A DNA stretch of 64,000 nt from Diprion similis (lineage: Eukaryota; Arthropoda; Insecta; Hymenoptera; Diprionidae). Shown here one piece after another: positions 26,301 to 40,110 of the stretch; position 1 is the first letter of the stretch; each line of letters starts with the position of its first letter. The notes under the pieces were generated by a model, which worked only from the letters and a program-made list of their open reading frames with translations, had not been told where the DNA came from and ran no database searches. The stretch spans positions 5,518,001-5,582,000 of the forward strand of contig NC_060112.1 in assembly GCF_021155765.1 (NCBI RefSeq). Reading direction: 5' to 3'. A program made the position numbers and the translations under genes.

Positions 26301-29300
26301 GGTTCTCGGATCGGTGGGGGCGGCTTGATGGCGGGGTCGGAGGGTTATTCCCCTCGGCAACGGTATTTACTAGTTTTCCTTTTTTAATGTATGTATATAC
26401 ATATATAGAAATATATATCCTTTCTATCATTGTTCCGACACTTTACTTTTTATATCACCGATCATACCTACCCCCAGATGTATCCGGATCTCGTTGAAAA
26501 TTTGATCGAAAATGCAAGTTTTCGGTTTCCTTTAACCGGTTTTCAACTTGCTACACTTTCTTACTTTGAGATGTTTAACACCGTGTTATGTGCGCAGAGG
26601 TTGGTGTACTACGATTCCGTACTTCTGCTCGATTTTTATGATATTACCTCACGATACAGTTTCAAAAGTATAAACTAACAAATGAATTTTTTCGAAATCG
26701 AATCGTCATTTTGTAACCCAAGTCTGAAATTCACTAAGCCGAACATTGCAAAACATGCCATAAATATTCTATATCTTCTCAATGGAACTCGATTAGGTAC
26801 TCTTTTTCGAACACAGTCCGCAGTTCGAAAATCAAAATGTCTGACATATTTAGTTACATTAATATCACGATTTTACTGTTACACCATTAACCGATGCGGA
26901 TCAGAATTTAAATGTCACACAAACGTTGAGGTTTATAATTGTAAAAACGAAAATTGTCGCTTGAAACTGAAATTACATTCACAGAGAAATTATGTGAGTT
27001 GATTACTGCACCTACACATATAACAGCAACGAATTACAAGACAGAAATTCTCAACGGTATATTGAAATTATAATTGAGCCCGTTACTGTGAATTACTGTA
27101 TACATAATCTGATTGACATAATTCTTTCGGCGTTGTAACTTATTCTCACAGTTATATATATTACTGAGTATAATTCTCTCCGTCAATCCCAAGAAACAAT
27201 TACCCTATTGAAATCCAATCAAGGCTTGTTCATTGAAATTTCAACACAATTCGTACAAATTTCTTATTCGTTTCAAATTAATTGAACCGCATTCTGTAAT
27301 TTAAGCGCATGTAACATCAATATCGTTAACCAAGAGGATGAATTAAATGAAATAGTTATTTGTCCGCACTTTATTGGATTTAACTTTGCTAATCGTCTTC
27401 TCATTGCGTTTCAAGATCTTCGAGTCGATGTCTGTAGGTAATTGAAAAACCGCGAAGCCGCTTACGCGTTACAGTTTCTATCCGCGATGCAGTTTTGAAG
27501 AAGGTTTTCGAAATTGGCACGGCAAAGGTATACAACATAATAGAGTAACGACCGGCTGCAGGTGCTTACTAATGTGACGTAACGGTACATTCACAGTTTA
27601 CATGCATCAACGCAGTATTGGCACACCGACGATTAGCTTGCTCATAGCTCAATCACACGATGATACGTGTGCATCCACTTCGCGTATAGATTTTGAACTC
27701 GAGTGTACAGTCGAGTGTGTGAAAAATAAATGCAACAGTTATTTAAAATTAATCAAACTGTTTAAACCAAATGCACTCGTCGACAAGCAAAATTCATTTT
27801 CTCGATGGTTTAGACAGGGGAAAGTATGCTTATTATGAATTTCTCGTCGTTTTGTGTGACACTTTTTCAAAGACTGCTTTTTACACTCTGATTTTTGACT
27901 TGCGGTGTTTTTTAGAGTGGGATAAATTGTTGAAGGATACAAGGCGGGCTATCGTGACTGACTTACCTGCAAAATGCTGAAATGACTTTTAGAGAAGAGA
28001 GTCGTATTTATTTGGCAGATGATTACGTAGTAAACAACAGGGAAATAGACTTTCCTGAAAAGAAAACATTGATTTTCACACTCATTGAATACCGTAATGA
28101 ATTTTTCTCAGACGATATTTCGTGCAATACGAATGAAATGAAAGAATTGTCAGAAAAGATTTACTGAATTTCGGGACCTGAATTTCTCCGTTACTTGAAA
28201 ATAAAAATCGTTCTTATCTAATCTGAAAATCGAGAAAACGACGATCAAATCCGACGAGTTCAATCCCGACTTCCTGTATTCGATTAATCCTGAGATTTAG
28301 CCTGAAAGATTATTCCGACCATGTTGGAATTTGAACTGTCGGAATCAGTCAAACCGCGAATATATCTGCAAGTAGTGAAGCCAAAATCTACGGCATTAAA
28401 CTGCTTCCAAAAACATGAAATTCGCCTTCTCATAGAGTGACATGAAAAATTGAACAACGTATTTCATAAATATTTACCCTCCTACACGTTCACGCCGCTA
28501 TGACTTGATCCTGAACCACCTCAAAGCTGGACATTTCGCATTTTCTGCCTCAGGCAAAAGTCACGAATCTCCAGACATGCCTTACAGACAGAGAATCGCA
28601 ATCAGATCCTGATGCAATAATCAGCCGTCTCTTTAGTAACCGGAAATAAAAACTAAGATCGATCTTGTACGAATGCGGGGTGTCCTGTACCCAAAACGTA
28701 ACGGAACGAACCATCAAGGAAAATGTAAAACAGAAATGAATATGATTCTGAAACTTAAGGATGGACTTGAAGAAACATGAGTTCAAATTTGCAATTATTG
28801 ATTGTTACTATCTATGGAATAGAACTACTGTTACGTTTACTACTACTTTGAGGTAAATTGCTACAGATCTCTAACTAAATTGCAAAGTAGCGTCAATTTT
28901 TAGTCAAAATATAGAACACCGTTGTACATTGACGTCATGAAGTTAAACCTAGTGAGTAAAACGCCATAAAAGAATCCCTCCCCTTCACCCGCCCCCAAAC
29001 CTCGCCTTGCATGCGTGTTCACCGTAGCCAGCCATAGCCAGCCATAGCCAGCTACGGTCTAGGCATAACCCCCCAACGCTTCTATAACTTCATAGATAAT
29101 ACAGAGATATAGACATAGATATATGCGCGTGTATGTGGGTCCTTGTCTGTGTGTATCGGGCGTATATCCACCACCGTGGCTTCAGCGGCCACGGTGTCAT
29201 TGACCGTTCTACATTGACGCGCTGTGGCTGCCGTCTAACTGAAGTCACGGCCAACCATCAGCCGTGAGAGATTCCCTTCACTTTAGCCTTGCCTCTTCGC

Positions 29301-31250
29301 AAGGACTGTACGTTAACTTCTACCTATCGACGGCTGCGAACCGTTCTCGAGTGCGATCAAAGGCCCCATTTTTTCTTCGTTTTTGTTGGACGTTTTTCAC
29401 GAGGTTTCAACTTCATCTCACCTTGCATTTTTTCTACTAGAGAAAAGTCGTTCTGAGTTTGCGAAATGGTGCTTTTAAATATATGAGAAAGAAATTAATT
29501 TTTATAAATCTTACATCAACAATTGTTGTAACTGTTGTGTGGCAGCCATATTTTTCAGTGCGATCTACGAAAAATCAACTCAGATTTGCTGAATATAGTA
29601 ACTGAACTTCACCATAATTCTTGCAGATTTATCATGGTTGCCATACAGATTCCATACTGCAAAATACTGCTCGCTGAATATCGTTACCAATTTGTTTTCT
29701 CTGTATTAATTTCAACCTTGTCATTTTTTATCATCGGCAGAGAAATATGTCGAGCGATTCCGGTCGTTTAATTCGACAGGAAAATTGAGCACCTACTCGT
29801 AAAACTTTCATTTTTGGATTAATATACATGAAGACCGAACTTTACATCAACTACTTCATATCATCTTAAAATTTGAAACAGGCGAATCAACCTGACAAAT
29901 TTCGAGTTATACTTTTTTTATTGGTACCTACTTTACTTTTCTTCCAATCATACCAAGCACTCTTAACTCCTTGATTTTTTGGCTCAATTCTTCCCTCGTT
30001 CCTTTCTCACACTGACAATTATTAACATCCGAAGGAACATGACATTCGAACATCAAACGCTGAATAATTGCAGTCGGATAAAAACGGTATCATGTCTCTG
30101 CGCTATAACCAAACAGCTGCAGTACGATATTGTAACCATTCGTTATGTAAGGTGAAAGGGTAATGACTGATTGAGAGAGTTGACATTGGCATTGGGGATT
30201 CGGGTCTACAAGGCAGTTAAATCCAGGCAGGATGATTGAGAATAAAGGGTGCGAGTAAATTCAATTACGCATCGCGGTGCGCCTGCATCCATGATCTATA
30301 ATCGAGCAGATAGACGACCGTTCTCGATCATTTCTATTGTATTCTGCAGTCCGGTCAGTCGGCGAGTCGGTGACACGCAACTAGCATTGTACGAACAGTA
30401 GGCAAGGAAGGCTTATGTGATACACCTACTACCTACGATGGGTGAAAATAATAAGTCGGTCAAGGGAAATTCCGCGCTCGTTTTACAATACCGCGACAAA
30501 AGAACGGAAGATTCAACGATCGCAGCAACTCGCCACGGTGAAGGAACAAAAGTTGAGATGCAGATTAAAAATTGCGTCGGTCGAAGACACAGTTTTTGGA
30601 AGTCAATTCTCAGGCCGTAAGAACGACACTTCTTGGCTCAATGATCGGCGATATAATAGTTAAATTGCGTGTCCATAATTATTACTCACCATTGCATCTG
30701 CGGTGCGGAAATTTTTTTTACGATGTATAAAAATTTGAAGCATCGCGGATAAAGTTTGAGAAGTTTTCAGAATCACGAAAATTTATATACAGTAAAAAAA
30801 AAAAAAAAATCCAATCGCAGATCCGATTAATCAACAGCAAAGGAACCGCTATCTTCACGTCACACGCACGTCACCATTGAAATTGAAGATCATAAATAGT
30901 GATTAACGTTACCATCGCAATGACAATGATCGAGGAATTTTGCATTCCTTTTTTTTTTATTTTGTCTACTCTTAATGATGCAAAATACATAATAACAATG
31001 ACTATAATAGTAGCAGAAAATTATTGAATAGCTAGGATAATAATAGTGATGATAATATTAATAGTAAACAAGTTTATGATCATCGATGAGACAAATTTCA
31101 TGTTAAAATTTGAGAAAGTTTAAACGGGAACGCATCGCGCATCGACCTGAAAATGAATTCAAAGTCTAGTTAGTTGAAACAGAAAAGAAACGTAATGAAA
31201 TAAGGTCGAGGAGACTGATAATCTTTTTCTCTCTACTTTAGATGAATACA
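26301..31250. other. AT-rich intergenic DNA, no gene seen
   Basis: No coding exon is recognised. Successive short open frames at 27602-28167 on the plus strand have unremarkable composition, no domain and no consistent splice sites. A short tandem of the 10-mer AGCCAGCCAT lies near 29030-29057. Poly-A/T tracts occur at about 30787 and 30948. Confidence 0.5.
29030..29057. repeat. Short tandem repeat of AGCCAGCCAT
   Basis: Nearly three copies of a 10-bp unit built from AGCC, next to a CCCCCAACG patch. Confidence 0.75.
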
Positions 31251-31257
31251 GGGTTAG

Positions 31258-31286
31258 AAAAAAAAAAAAAAAAAAAAAAAAAAAAA
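31258..31286. repeat. Poly-A tract of about 29 nt
   Basis: An uninterrupted A run in intergenic DNA. It may be a simple repeat or the tail of an old retroposed sequence; no retroposed body was recognised next to it. Confidence 0.85.
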
Positions 31287-31699
31287 CAATATACATATGA
31301 AAATGTATATAATGTATGATAATAAAATAGGAACAGTAGTGTAATACGGACATTGGCGATAATCGTTTTTTTTCCACGTAAGAAAGAGTCATTCAAAATC
31401 CGGAGTGAGTGTTTCCGAATAAAAAAGAAGCTGGTAAAAGAAAATTCAACTAGCAGTGTAAATATATTAAAAACAACAGTAGCGAAGGGAAGTAGAAAAA
31501 AATTTAAGAACCAATTGAAGAAATCTTACTGCAAAAGAAAATACCGGAAATCTTGACTAGTGGGGACATAAAAATGAGCAAAAATCTTCTTAAAAGGGAT
31601 TATACACAAATCTTTTCGATTAAATAAAAAATAAGAATTGACAAAAAAAAAGTCTAGAAAAAACTGGAAATAAAAAAAGGAAATCAAAACCGACGGTCT

Positions 31700-32240
31700 T
31701 AGAGTTCGCCGTGCCGGTTGGGTAAAGTGTGCTATTACAAAATGGGTTACGCGGCGCAAGAGAGTAGCGAGGTTCAACGACCGCTACTCGCGGAGCCAGG
31801 CCGACCAGGTAGCGAAATCATTATAGCGGTCACCTAACTCACTTGGCTGACTCGAGTCGGTGCTCTACTACTCGTCGACCGACGCGACGGCGGCCGCGTG
31901 GGGAGGCTTACGGTGCTTCAGCGGTCGGCGATGCTGCGGCTCGTCCCGTCGTCAACCCTTCGCGGCGCCTCCGCGCTCCGTGCCATTGAAAGCTGCGCAG
32001 CGGTCGTGCCTGACCCTCGCTTGTTCCACTGCCCGGCTGTCTGACGAGCCGCTGACCGCCGCCACTTCCACTTTTGCCTTGCGTCCCGCGCAACTTTTGC
32101 GCCTCTCGCCGTGCTCGATGCCACGCGTGTGTCTGCTATGCAGCTCCGCGTTTAAGGATGCGTGCGACGTACAGTCTGCGCGAAAGTACGCTGGACACAG
32201 TAACGCGATAAGGGGTTACAACTTGAAAAAATTGTAATTT
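31700..32240. other. CpG-rich island
   Basis: The GC-rich core is about 31860-32140, flanked on both sides by AT-rich DNA. A 125-codon frame at 31860-32237 and several minus-strand frames overlap it. Their mutual overlap and compositional bias suggest chance frames. It is a candidate regulatory element. Confidence 0.35.
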
Positions 32241-34090
32241 AAGATATGTGACGGAATTGTAAAAGGACATAGTGATGTTTTTGGTTTTAACGTTTTACTA
32301 ACTGGATCAGGGAATTCACGTTATATTTACATGTTTCTTTGATGGGGGTGGATATGTGGAAGGGTCGTGAGATCGATTTTTAAGGGTAGTGAAAATATGA
32401 TTCATTGAATTTGAAGTTTTGGCAGGTGAGATATGGAGAAGTGAAAATTTAGAACGGTAAAAAAAATGGAAAATCACAAGTATCAAAACGTCGGAATTCT
32501 AAAGATTGACAAAATTTGAAGTTTTAAACATTACATTTTCTGGTATTTCCACGTTTTTATCCTCACTCTGCATAGATCTATTGCTTGTTCCGTCTACACG
32601 AACAGTAAATCATGTTATACGCAAAATTTATCCTCCACGAGTTACGTGAATTTAATTTTGAGTAGCGTTAGTAAGATATTTTTTCCTAAGTCAAAAGTTC
32701 ATCATCTGTAAATTATCATGACGATTATACAGGTTGGATTTTTTTCAGCGATATGACAAATTCAAGGATCAAGAAACACTCTCAGATATTCATCCGAGAA
32801 TGAAATGAGCTACTTTTCATTTAAGTTGGTTAGATTATATGCACTTTGGCGTTATTATTAACAATGTATTCACAGTTGAATTTCAATGCTTAACCGTTTT
32901 TTTTTTTTCGATATCATAGACTTTTTTGAAATCAATGAATGATATTGTAAGTCTCTGTTGTATTTATTTCTCCCCTTTTTTTAATTTCAATCTTGTCTTA
33001 CCTTTAACGATAATGATGTCAACCGCGGTTAACCGGTACTGACAATTAATCACTATCTATCGTGTGACGTCTATCAATCGGACGGTTAATAGACATTCGA
33101 ATTAATTAAATTCGCGTTCCACGACAGGTTTTCATTTCGAACGATGAAGAGCAGGATTTTCTTTCTCTTTCTTTTGATCTTTTTCTTTTATCCAAGTTAT
33201 TAGTAATTGACCAGGCTATCTGAAGATTTCAGGTTAATCGTTAGTCCCATTTCGATCACTGATCGTGACTAGAGGTATAACATTAATATTTTCGTACAGA
33301 AACTAATCACCTCCATGCCTATACTTTAAACCTATTACCTGCACATGACGAAAAGAAACGGCATTAAGAAACAAAGCGTGTTATTTTAAGCTATGACATT
33401 CTGACTTTTTACAAATACAGCGTACAAAAAAAGGTTACAATTACTAAGAAAAATACTGACATATGTCCTGGTTCTATTCTACATTAATCAACAACAAATA
33501 TGACGAAACGCAATAAAAGTGGCAAAATTTATTGGCATAAATTTTGTGTAGAAAAAATTCGCGGAAACTTTGCTAAAATCGTTATTTCTATTCAACGAAA
33601 AGTCTTCGTGGAATTCAATGGACGTCAAGGGTTGTTCTTTATAGTCAGTTTAAGAGCGGAGGAAGAATATCAGGGGAATTATTATACGGGCATGATGAAG
33701 GCTGATGTAAAAATGAATCAGGTCAGAGAGGCACCAGAAGTAGCTGCGGTCGCAGCCTTCGGCGGAAACATATTCCATCGTCGTGCCCTCGATATCTGCC
33801 ATCCATCGCGTAGTTGTCTAACCTTCTTAACCGGCGAAGGAACGTCCGCCATATTTCTTTCCGATATCGTGCGTGTATTCACCGATGTAATTACGGTAGC
33901 AAATGAAATTCGGAAAAGCTATTTGGGTGCGACTTTGTTCGTCTTATTGGAATCTCAAACTCACGTTGCATATATGTAAGATATACGTCAAATAATACAA
34001 TAGTGACTAACGTCTTGGGTAATGCGGAATTAATCGATCTAACCCAGTTTTAGAAGTACGTATTATAGTTTAGGCGGGAATAAAACAGCC
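32241..34090. other. AT-rich intergenic DNA with one longer open frame
   Basis: Mostly AT-rich and non-coding. It includes a 159-codon ATG-initiated frame at 33500-33979 on the plus strand that I do not recognise and only weakly suspect (see findings). Confidence 0.5.
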
Positions 34091-34127
34091 GATTAATAAT
34101 ACGCACGAGAATTCGGAATTTTACGCG

Positions 34128-34290
34128 GTAAATTCTCGGTTTTCAGACCATCCTCGGGGTTGAAATCTTGTACAAACAATTCCTGCCATCGTTGGGTTTG
34201 AATTAAATCGTTTTCGGACGGTCCTTGAGCGCTAAAAATGATCGTACGATCGAAATGAAATCGCAAGCGGGTCACCGGCGGCCATGTTGA
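34128..34290 (-). repeat. Dispersed repeat, copy B (inverted relative to copy A at 21.4 kb)
   Basis: Read on the minus strand from about 34290, it matches copy A at the ATGGCNGCCGG start, the CGCTTGCRATTTCRTTTCG block and later shorter blocks, with indels. A 68-codon minus-strand frame here shows weak peptide similarity to the frame through copy A (TRLRFHF against TRLQFRF). The family could therefore derive from a once-coding element, but no intact gene is present. Confidence 0.5.
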
Positions 34291-34499
34291 TCTCTTCAAT
34301 TCACCCGTAGTGAAAAATTTCTTTGTTATCCAATTTGAGTCAGGCTTGCAGATGCAGGCTGTAAGAATGACGAAGCATCATCTCAAGTGAAAGAGAAGGA
34401 AGTATAATTTCTTCCCATTATATTCATCAGTGATGAATGCGGATTCATCCAGGGTGTAACCTAAGCAGCCGTCGGATGCGAGGTTAGTCACACCAGGTG

Positions 34500-36700
34500 C
34501 GAAAGAGAATTCGGCTTAGAACGACAGTGGAGCAAGAGTGCGTTGGCCGCGCGCGGTCAGCCGGGCGTCGGGACGCACGCGTCCTGGCGTCGCGACGCGT
34601 CAGGACGGCCGTGAATTCGTACTACCTGCACAGCCTACGCGATGCGAACGAACGAACCTGATCGCGCGGCGCAGCGTTGTGCGTCCCCTTCACCGCGGAC
34701 TCGCAACCTGCCACCTATATAGGTACTGTTATAATCATTTCGCCACATTCGGGTCAACGAACTCGTTTGGCTTCTCACGTCGTTCTCTCTGTGTAACCGC
34801 GCTGGCGATATTTCTAGCTAATTTGCAGCTCTCTGTTGTAGCCACTCACGACTGGCGAACGAAATCCGAGGAACCAAGAATGACGGTTTAAGATAACCGT
34901 AATAATCAGCTGTGCAATCATATTTATGATTTTTACCGGGGAGAGACACGTAGCAACTAGATGTGACAAAATAAAGTGAGATTCACACAAATAAAGAGAA
35001 GACAAGTTAAATAAGCCATTCGAATTTGTGCACAACAAGTTTTTTCCGCATCCTCAAAGAATTCAGGTCGCTCTGCTAAACTTTGTCACAATCTTATGCG
35101 GCCCGTGTTCACCCTCTATATAACTCGCAAAAATATCTCACAAACGAGATATATGCACTGACATTTTTTTCAACTGCTACGCTGCATTTATAAGCAAAAT
35201 TCTTTCACCAGGATATCATACCGAAAGAGAATACGTTTTTATTTGGTTCAAGTGTGTTTGGTTAACCAGACTAACGGTATTATATTCATTGTACTACACG
35301 TAACGTCAATTCAACTATAAAAAGATAAATGTACTATAACGGTCCCTTTGAGAACATTGATTACGATATTCAACTGTATCCAATCTGCCGAATATAATAA
35401 TAATTTTTCTGACGTCATTTGCAAATACGGCTGATTTCTACGTCCCTGATGTTTTCTATTCTTATTTGTTTAACTTCGTTTGAAATAAATTATTCAACTT
35501 CATTCACGCCTCGTCAACTGCATGCAATAACAGAAAATGAAGTCATTGGCAAACTTTCCAGCGCGTGCTATCAAAGTTCGGTTATATATTCTTTCCTGGA
35601 ATAAATTACGGCGATCCAAAATTATCGCGGATCAAGATCCTTAATAGGCTTATTTGCAGCCCTCCTGCCAGTTTCATCGCAAGTGGGACGGCGGTACGTC
35701 GTTACTTCCCTCATGCCCCGTGTTTAGCTACCAAAATTGATACTATTCCTGAGCCGAAAGTACGGCAATTATGGTAGACAGGGCTTGTCAAGAGAATTCC
35801 GGAGCGATTTAAATCTTGTTCTATCGACAAACTCTTTTTACCGCATGAGAGCTGAGCGCCATCGCCATCTATCTAATAGTGAGTCCATTGCAACTTGTAT
35901 TTTCTACTTCACGCAACATCAATCTGAAAGAATAATTGCGACGATGTAATCATATTCCTTGTAAATACCACGTCAAATTGATGCCGGTGATCGCACGTGC
36001 AGCAGATTGCAGAGAACCCGGTTTCAATTCGACTGATCTCCAAGCGCGGGAAATTCAAACCTTAAATTTGATAACGAAGTGAATTGCGTAACCGACGAGC
36101 GTGGTGGGCTGAATTTTGTCACCTCGAGGTCGGCGCAGCGCGCGCGTCGGCGGAACCGTGAACGGGAATTCGGTTTCAATTTTACTTTTGACGAAGGGGC
36201 GAAGCTCTCCGGATGTCAGAAGCCGCGAGTGGAGGACCCACTCGAACTGATCGTGATGAGCGATGGGAGGGAGGGGGGGTCGCGCGAACAGGTACAGTTA
36301 GCCGAGTGACGTCACGGCGTCCGAGGAACGGCGGTTCTGTCCAGCTTGGCGCGCGGGGCGCGATTTGTACGGCCGTAAGAACGGCGCACTGCAGAAGGTA
36401 TTGAAACCTCTTTTACTCAACCGGGCAAGTATAGCCGAACCCAAGTAGGACAATGACCGAGTGAGACCTCCTTCAGCGTGCAACCTCCTTGTTGACTACC
36501 GCCTATCCTCCTTCTCCAGCTCTGCTACCGCCTTCTGCAGGCTCTGCGCTCTGTGCGCTCGGGATTTTTCCGGTTTACATTCTGCGGTACCCCGAATCGC
36601 GGGTTGCTGCCTTGCAGAAAATCCCGCGGACCTCCGTTTAACCGGTTGCCGCTGCTCAAGGCGCGATGCTGATTTTCGACTGAAGATGATTTCTCCCCAG
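34500..36700. other. Intergenic DNA with two CpG-rich islands
   Basis: CpG-rich islands lie at about 34530-34700 and 36060-36680, separated by AT-rich DNA. No coding exon was recognised. Their position 5-7 kb upstream of the first Blimp-1 coding exon suits proximal enhancers or alternative promoters, but this is only positional. Confidence 0.35.
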
Positions 36701-39180
36701 TTGATACGTCATTCTTTTCAATCGTTTGAGAAATTTTTAATTCTTTCCATTCCTCGAATATCCGCAATAACTATTTTACACCACTATCTACGTATATAAA
36801 TTATTATTCTGCAAATTTATTAACGATGAGTCAACTTGCCGCGTCGATCGGTTTGCCGAAAAGTGAAATTTCGAGACTCTAAATTCCCCCGTGATGTACT
36901 TGCCGGTTCTTTCCATTCATGAATTCGCATCTACACTCATTCAGCGCCCCGATGTGACACCGCGACAGGTAGCTAATTCGTCACCTATACTACCCGAAAC
37001 ACTTCATTCCGCTTTTGTTCGGTCTCGTTTTATTTTTCTTCGTTTACTTTTCTTCGACATCAAGAATCAACGGATCGCTATTTTTCACTGAAGAATTTTT
37101 GTCTCAAAATTGACACATCTTGAACAAAAACTTGGCCATGAAAACATCTTCCTTCCATTGAATAAGATACCAAATTCGATATGTAGACTTTTCCCTAGAG
37201 GTTCAAGGGCTCCTAAAAATTGATGTCGAATCAACGGCCGACGTAACGAATGAAAAAATCAGGTTACTCGCATAGTTGACAATTTTTCAGAAATGAAACT
37301 AAGTGGAATAATGAGAATGAGTAAAAGTGTTGTCGAGATCGAAAAGCGATACGACGATAAAAACGGAATCTGTAGCTACACAAATTATCGTTACGCTGTA
37401 CAGCGGGCCGATAATTAGTCGGTGATAATGAACCGCACCTTTTGTATTTCTGTGTAAACATCGTCGTTAATACCGCATCGTAATGCCAATGAATTTACGA
37501 TGGGTTAAGTGAAACGGTTTATCGTGTCACGGACGAGGAATTTCCTCGGGCTTATAAAGCCGGCTTCTGTGAGACTGACGATTGGTGGATAGCAACGCCT
37601 ATAATGGTCGTCCAATTTGCCTTATATTCGTATTGTTCCAAGCAAGACTAATAGCCTTACAATAGCCACGCTCAATCGTTGTACGAATAATACTGCACGT
37701 CTTCGCAGCCGCCGCAAATTCCACCGGACGTGATCAACGCGTTTAGAAATTTTCTAGCCAGGTCAAAATCGGGCCGCTGTCGCGCGCGTTTCGCACAGTG
37801 CCACGTATAAAACATGTCGCACAGCCCATCAGGCGATCCGAATTACGAAATTGGATCATGCATGTGTAAATAGTTTTGCAGAAATCAGTGCGCCATTTTT
37901 TCGCGCTGAAATAAATCCAGAAATTCATTTGTACATTTTTTTTTAATCGAAATTAGGGCGGCAGGCGGGGGATGAGGGGCAAGGAGTGAATAAGTAAAAA
38001 TTGATTTATTGTTTTCTAAGTGACAATTACGGATACACTAAAAAATAATTGACAAAATCAGTGACATTTGATCTCATTATTTATTGACGCCATGCTGTAC
38101 CTCTTATCTTTCAAAATGGCTAACGTATCTGTCTCTTCTTTTCTCTTCACGCTCATCCTCACTGACTAATTACTTGATATTTTTCCGCAAAAAACGTGAT
38201 CTTTATTTCTGAACAATCAACTCGATTAATGCACTTTTAACATTCAAAGTGTCCTTAGGGTTTTGCAAACATTCTGGATTCTGAATAAGCTAATCCTGAA
38301 AAATGAAAAAATTTCACCCTCATAATTCTGAGAAAATGTATACTGAACATGATACTTATTATAGTTAAAAACGCTCTCAGAATTTTTCTGTATTGTATAT
38401 TCGAATCGCGTTGTATCACGTGACAATTCTTGTCTTTTCTTCTCCCAATTTTTCTCTCTTAATTCTTACCACCGTGTGTCGAGGTTGGAGAAAATATTCT
38501 GACAAAATTGTATCTACGCTCCTATCATCTGACGTCAGTGCACGTGTATTTAACCTTGCAATCCATCCGTCCACCTCACACCCACGCCACTACTACTAGC
38601 ATAGATTTGCACGTTTGAAGGTCACCTTCATTGCTCCGGTGAACGCGCAACTACCCTCGCATAAGGTCACGCCTCCCCCTCCCGATCAATTCTTCTTATA
38701 ATCACAGAGATTGACGTAGGCGACGATTGATTTTGTACCTATGGATTGGCTTGGTGCAGAGAAAACGACGTGCAGATTAAATTTTAATTTTGTACAGCTA
38801 TTTCTGTTTAGTCTTGAATTATGTCGATAGAAATAAGAGTTATTCGACCGTTCATTTATTGTTCATGTATTGTTAATTTTTTAGTTATTCAATATTTAGT
38901 AGAATCAACTTTAGTCCAAAAAAAGTTAATTCAATTCCAGTTTTTAAGACTATAAGCTTCTGGTGTTAGTAGGTCTCAATTTCTACCCCATGCTTTGAAT
39001 ACTTGTATAATATATTATTTCTGGACGTTGCTTCGCTAATTTCGTATTGAAATGAATAACAAAAATTAGAGAATCTTCTTGAAAAGTAATTGATACTTTT
39101 GAATTTTTATTTAAAAAGCTCTGAATTTTTATTTACATAGATTCTCAAAATCAATCATAATTTACGAGGGGAATTGGCCG
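36701..39180. other. AT-rich intergenic DNA, no gene seen
   Basis: Short unremarkable frames only; no splice-linked coding segments and no recognised RNA gene. Confidence 0.5.
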
Positions 39181-39500
39181 TAATTGGCATGTGGCAAGTG
39201 GTTGGCATTCGAGAATTCAATTCCCCATTAACTCGAAAAATTTCGAGTCAATTCAAATAACTTCACTTAGCGTCAAGTGAATTTGAACGACTGCATGACT
39301 TTGATTAAATTAAACTGGCTCCAATCGAAATAACTTCATGTGTCTTGATATTATTTCAAATTACTCAGGTGATGCTAGTCAACATCACGTGACTCCACAA
39401 GACAATTCGAATGACCTCATCCAATGTGATGCAACCCCATGTGTTTTCACATAGCCACATTCAAGCGCCTATTCGACCTCAAGTGAAACCGAATATCTTA
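39181..39500. repeat. Degenerate repeated words, possible decayed minisatellite
   Basis: Variants of TCRAATRACTTCA and CAAGTGAA recur several times at irregular spacing (for example near 39255, 39325 and 39410). This suggests an old tandem array, but divergence is high and the period is unclear. Confidence 0.3.
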
Positions 39501-39599
39501 AAGTAACTGAATGTTGAACCCCAAACGTAACCGCGTTATGCAATCGAGCAGTCCCCGGCATGATTACAAGAAATAAGAGGGAAAAAATCATTCACGCTC

Positions 39600-40110
39600 G
39601 TCCATTGCACCGGAATACCATCAGAAAGATCGCACACCCACCATCATGCAGCAGTAGTGAATGAAAGCGCATGCGTGACCGACGTTCGGAACCGTGCACG
39701 CGGGGTTGCCGGGGGGTTTCGCGAAGGGGGTTTACGGAAGTCAGAGAGAGAGGGAGTTTCGGGAAATGCATAAAAGAGGAGGACCGACTCTGCCGGCGCA
39801 CCGCGGGTCGATGGGAAGCGCATCAGAGAGAAATGCACCTCGTCGCTGTGTTGGTGCAGGCGCAGGCCGCGTCTATGCGCCTGCATCGGTGTTCACCCGA
39901 TCACACCCGCGCGTTCCGCCTGCATAGACGCTTACCAACACACACGGTCCCTCCGCGTTATCGGTGTTCGCCACCGAGCGATGCACACAGAAAGCTCTTC
40001 GCCTGCAGCCGTCAGCCCGACCAGCCAAGCTGAGCCGAGTTGGGCTAGGTCAGGCTTCCCGAGTTTCACACTGTGCCAATCGCGCGACGCGGTACCCGCA
40101 ATTCTTGCTA
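39600..40110 (+). promoter_or_regulatory. CpG-rich island with inverted repeat and TATA-like word; candidate proximal promoter of Blimp-1
   Basis: A CpG-rich block about 1.8-2.3 kb upstream of the first Blimp-1 coding exon. It contains CATAAAAG near 39768 and a GC-rich inverted repeat: GTGTTGGT near 39847 and GCGTCTATGC near 39869 are matched by GCATAGACGC and ACCAACAC near 39922-39944. The 5' UTR exon that must splice to the acceptor at 41927 could start here. No transcript evidence is available. Confidence 0.3.

Noticed and set aside
31258..31286. Poly-A tail of a retroposed gene
   Set aside because: No coding body, no L1-like or gene-like sequence upstream and no flanking duplication seen by eye.
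31860..32237. 125-codon Ala/Ser/Arg-rich open frame
   Set aside because: Lies in a CpG island with equally long frames on the opposite strand; no domain, no splice context.
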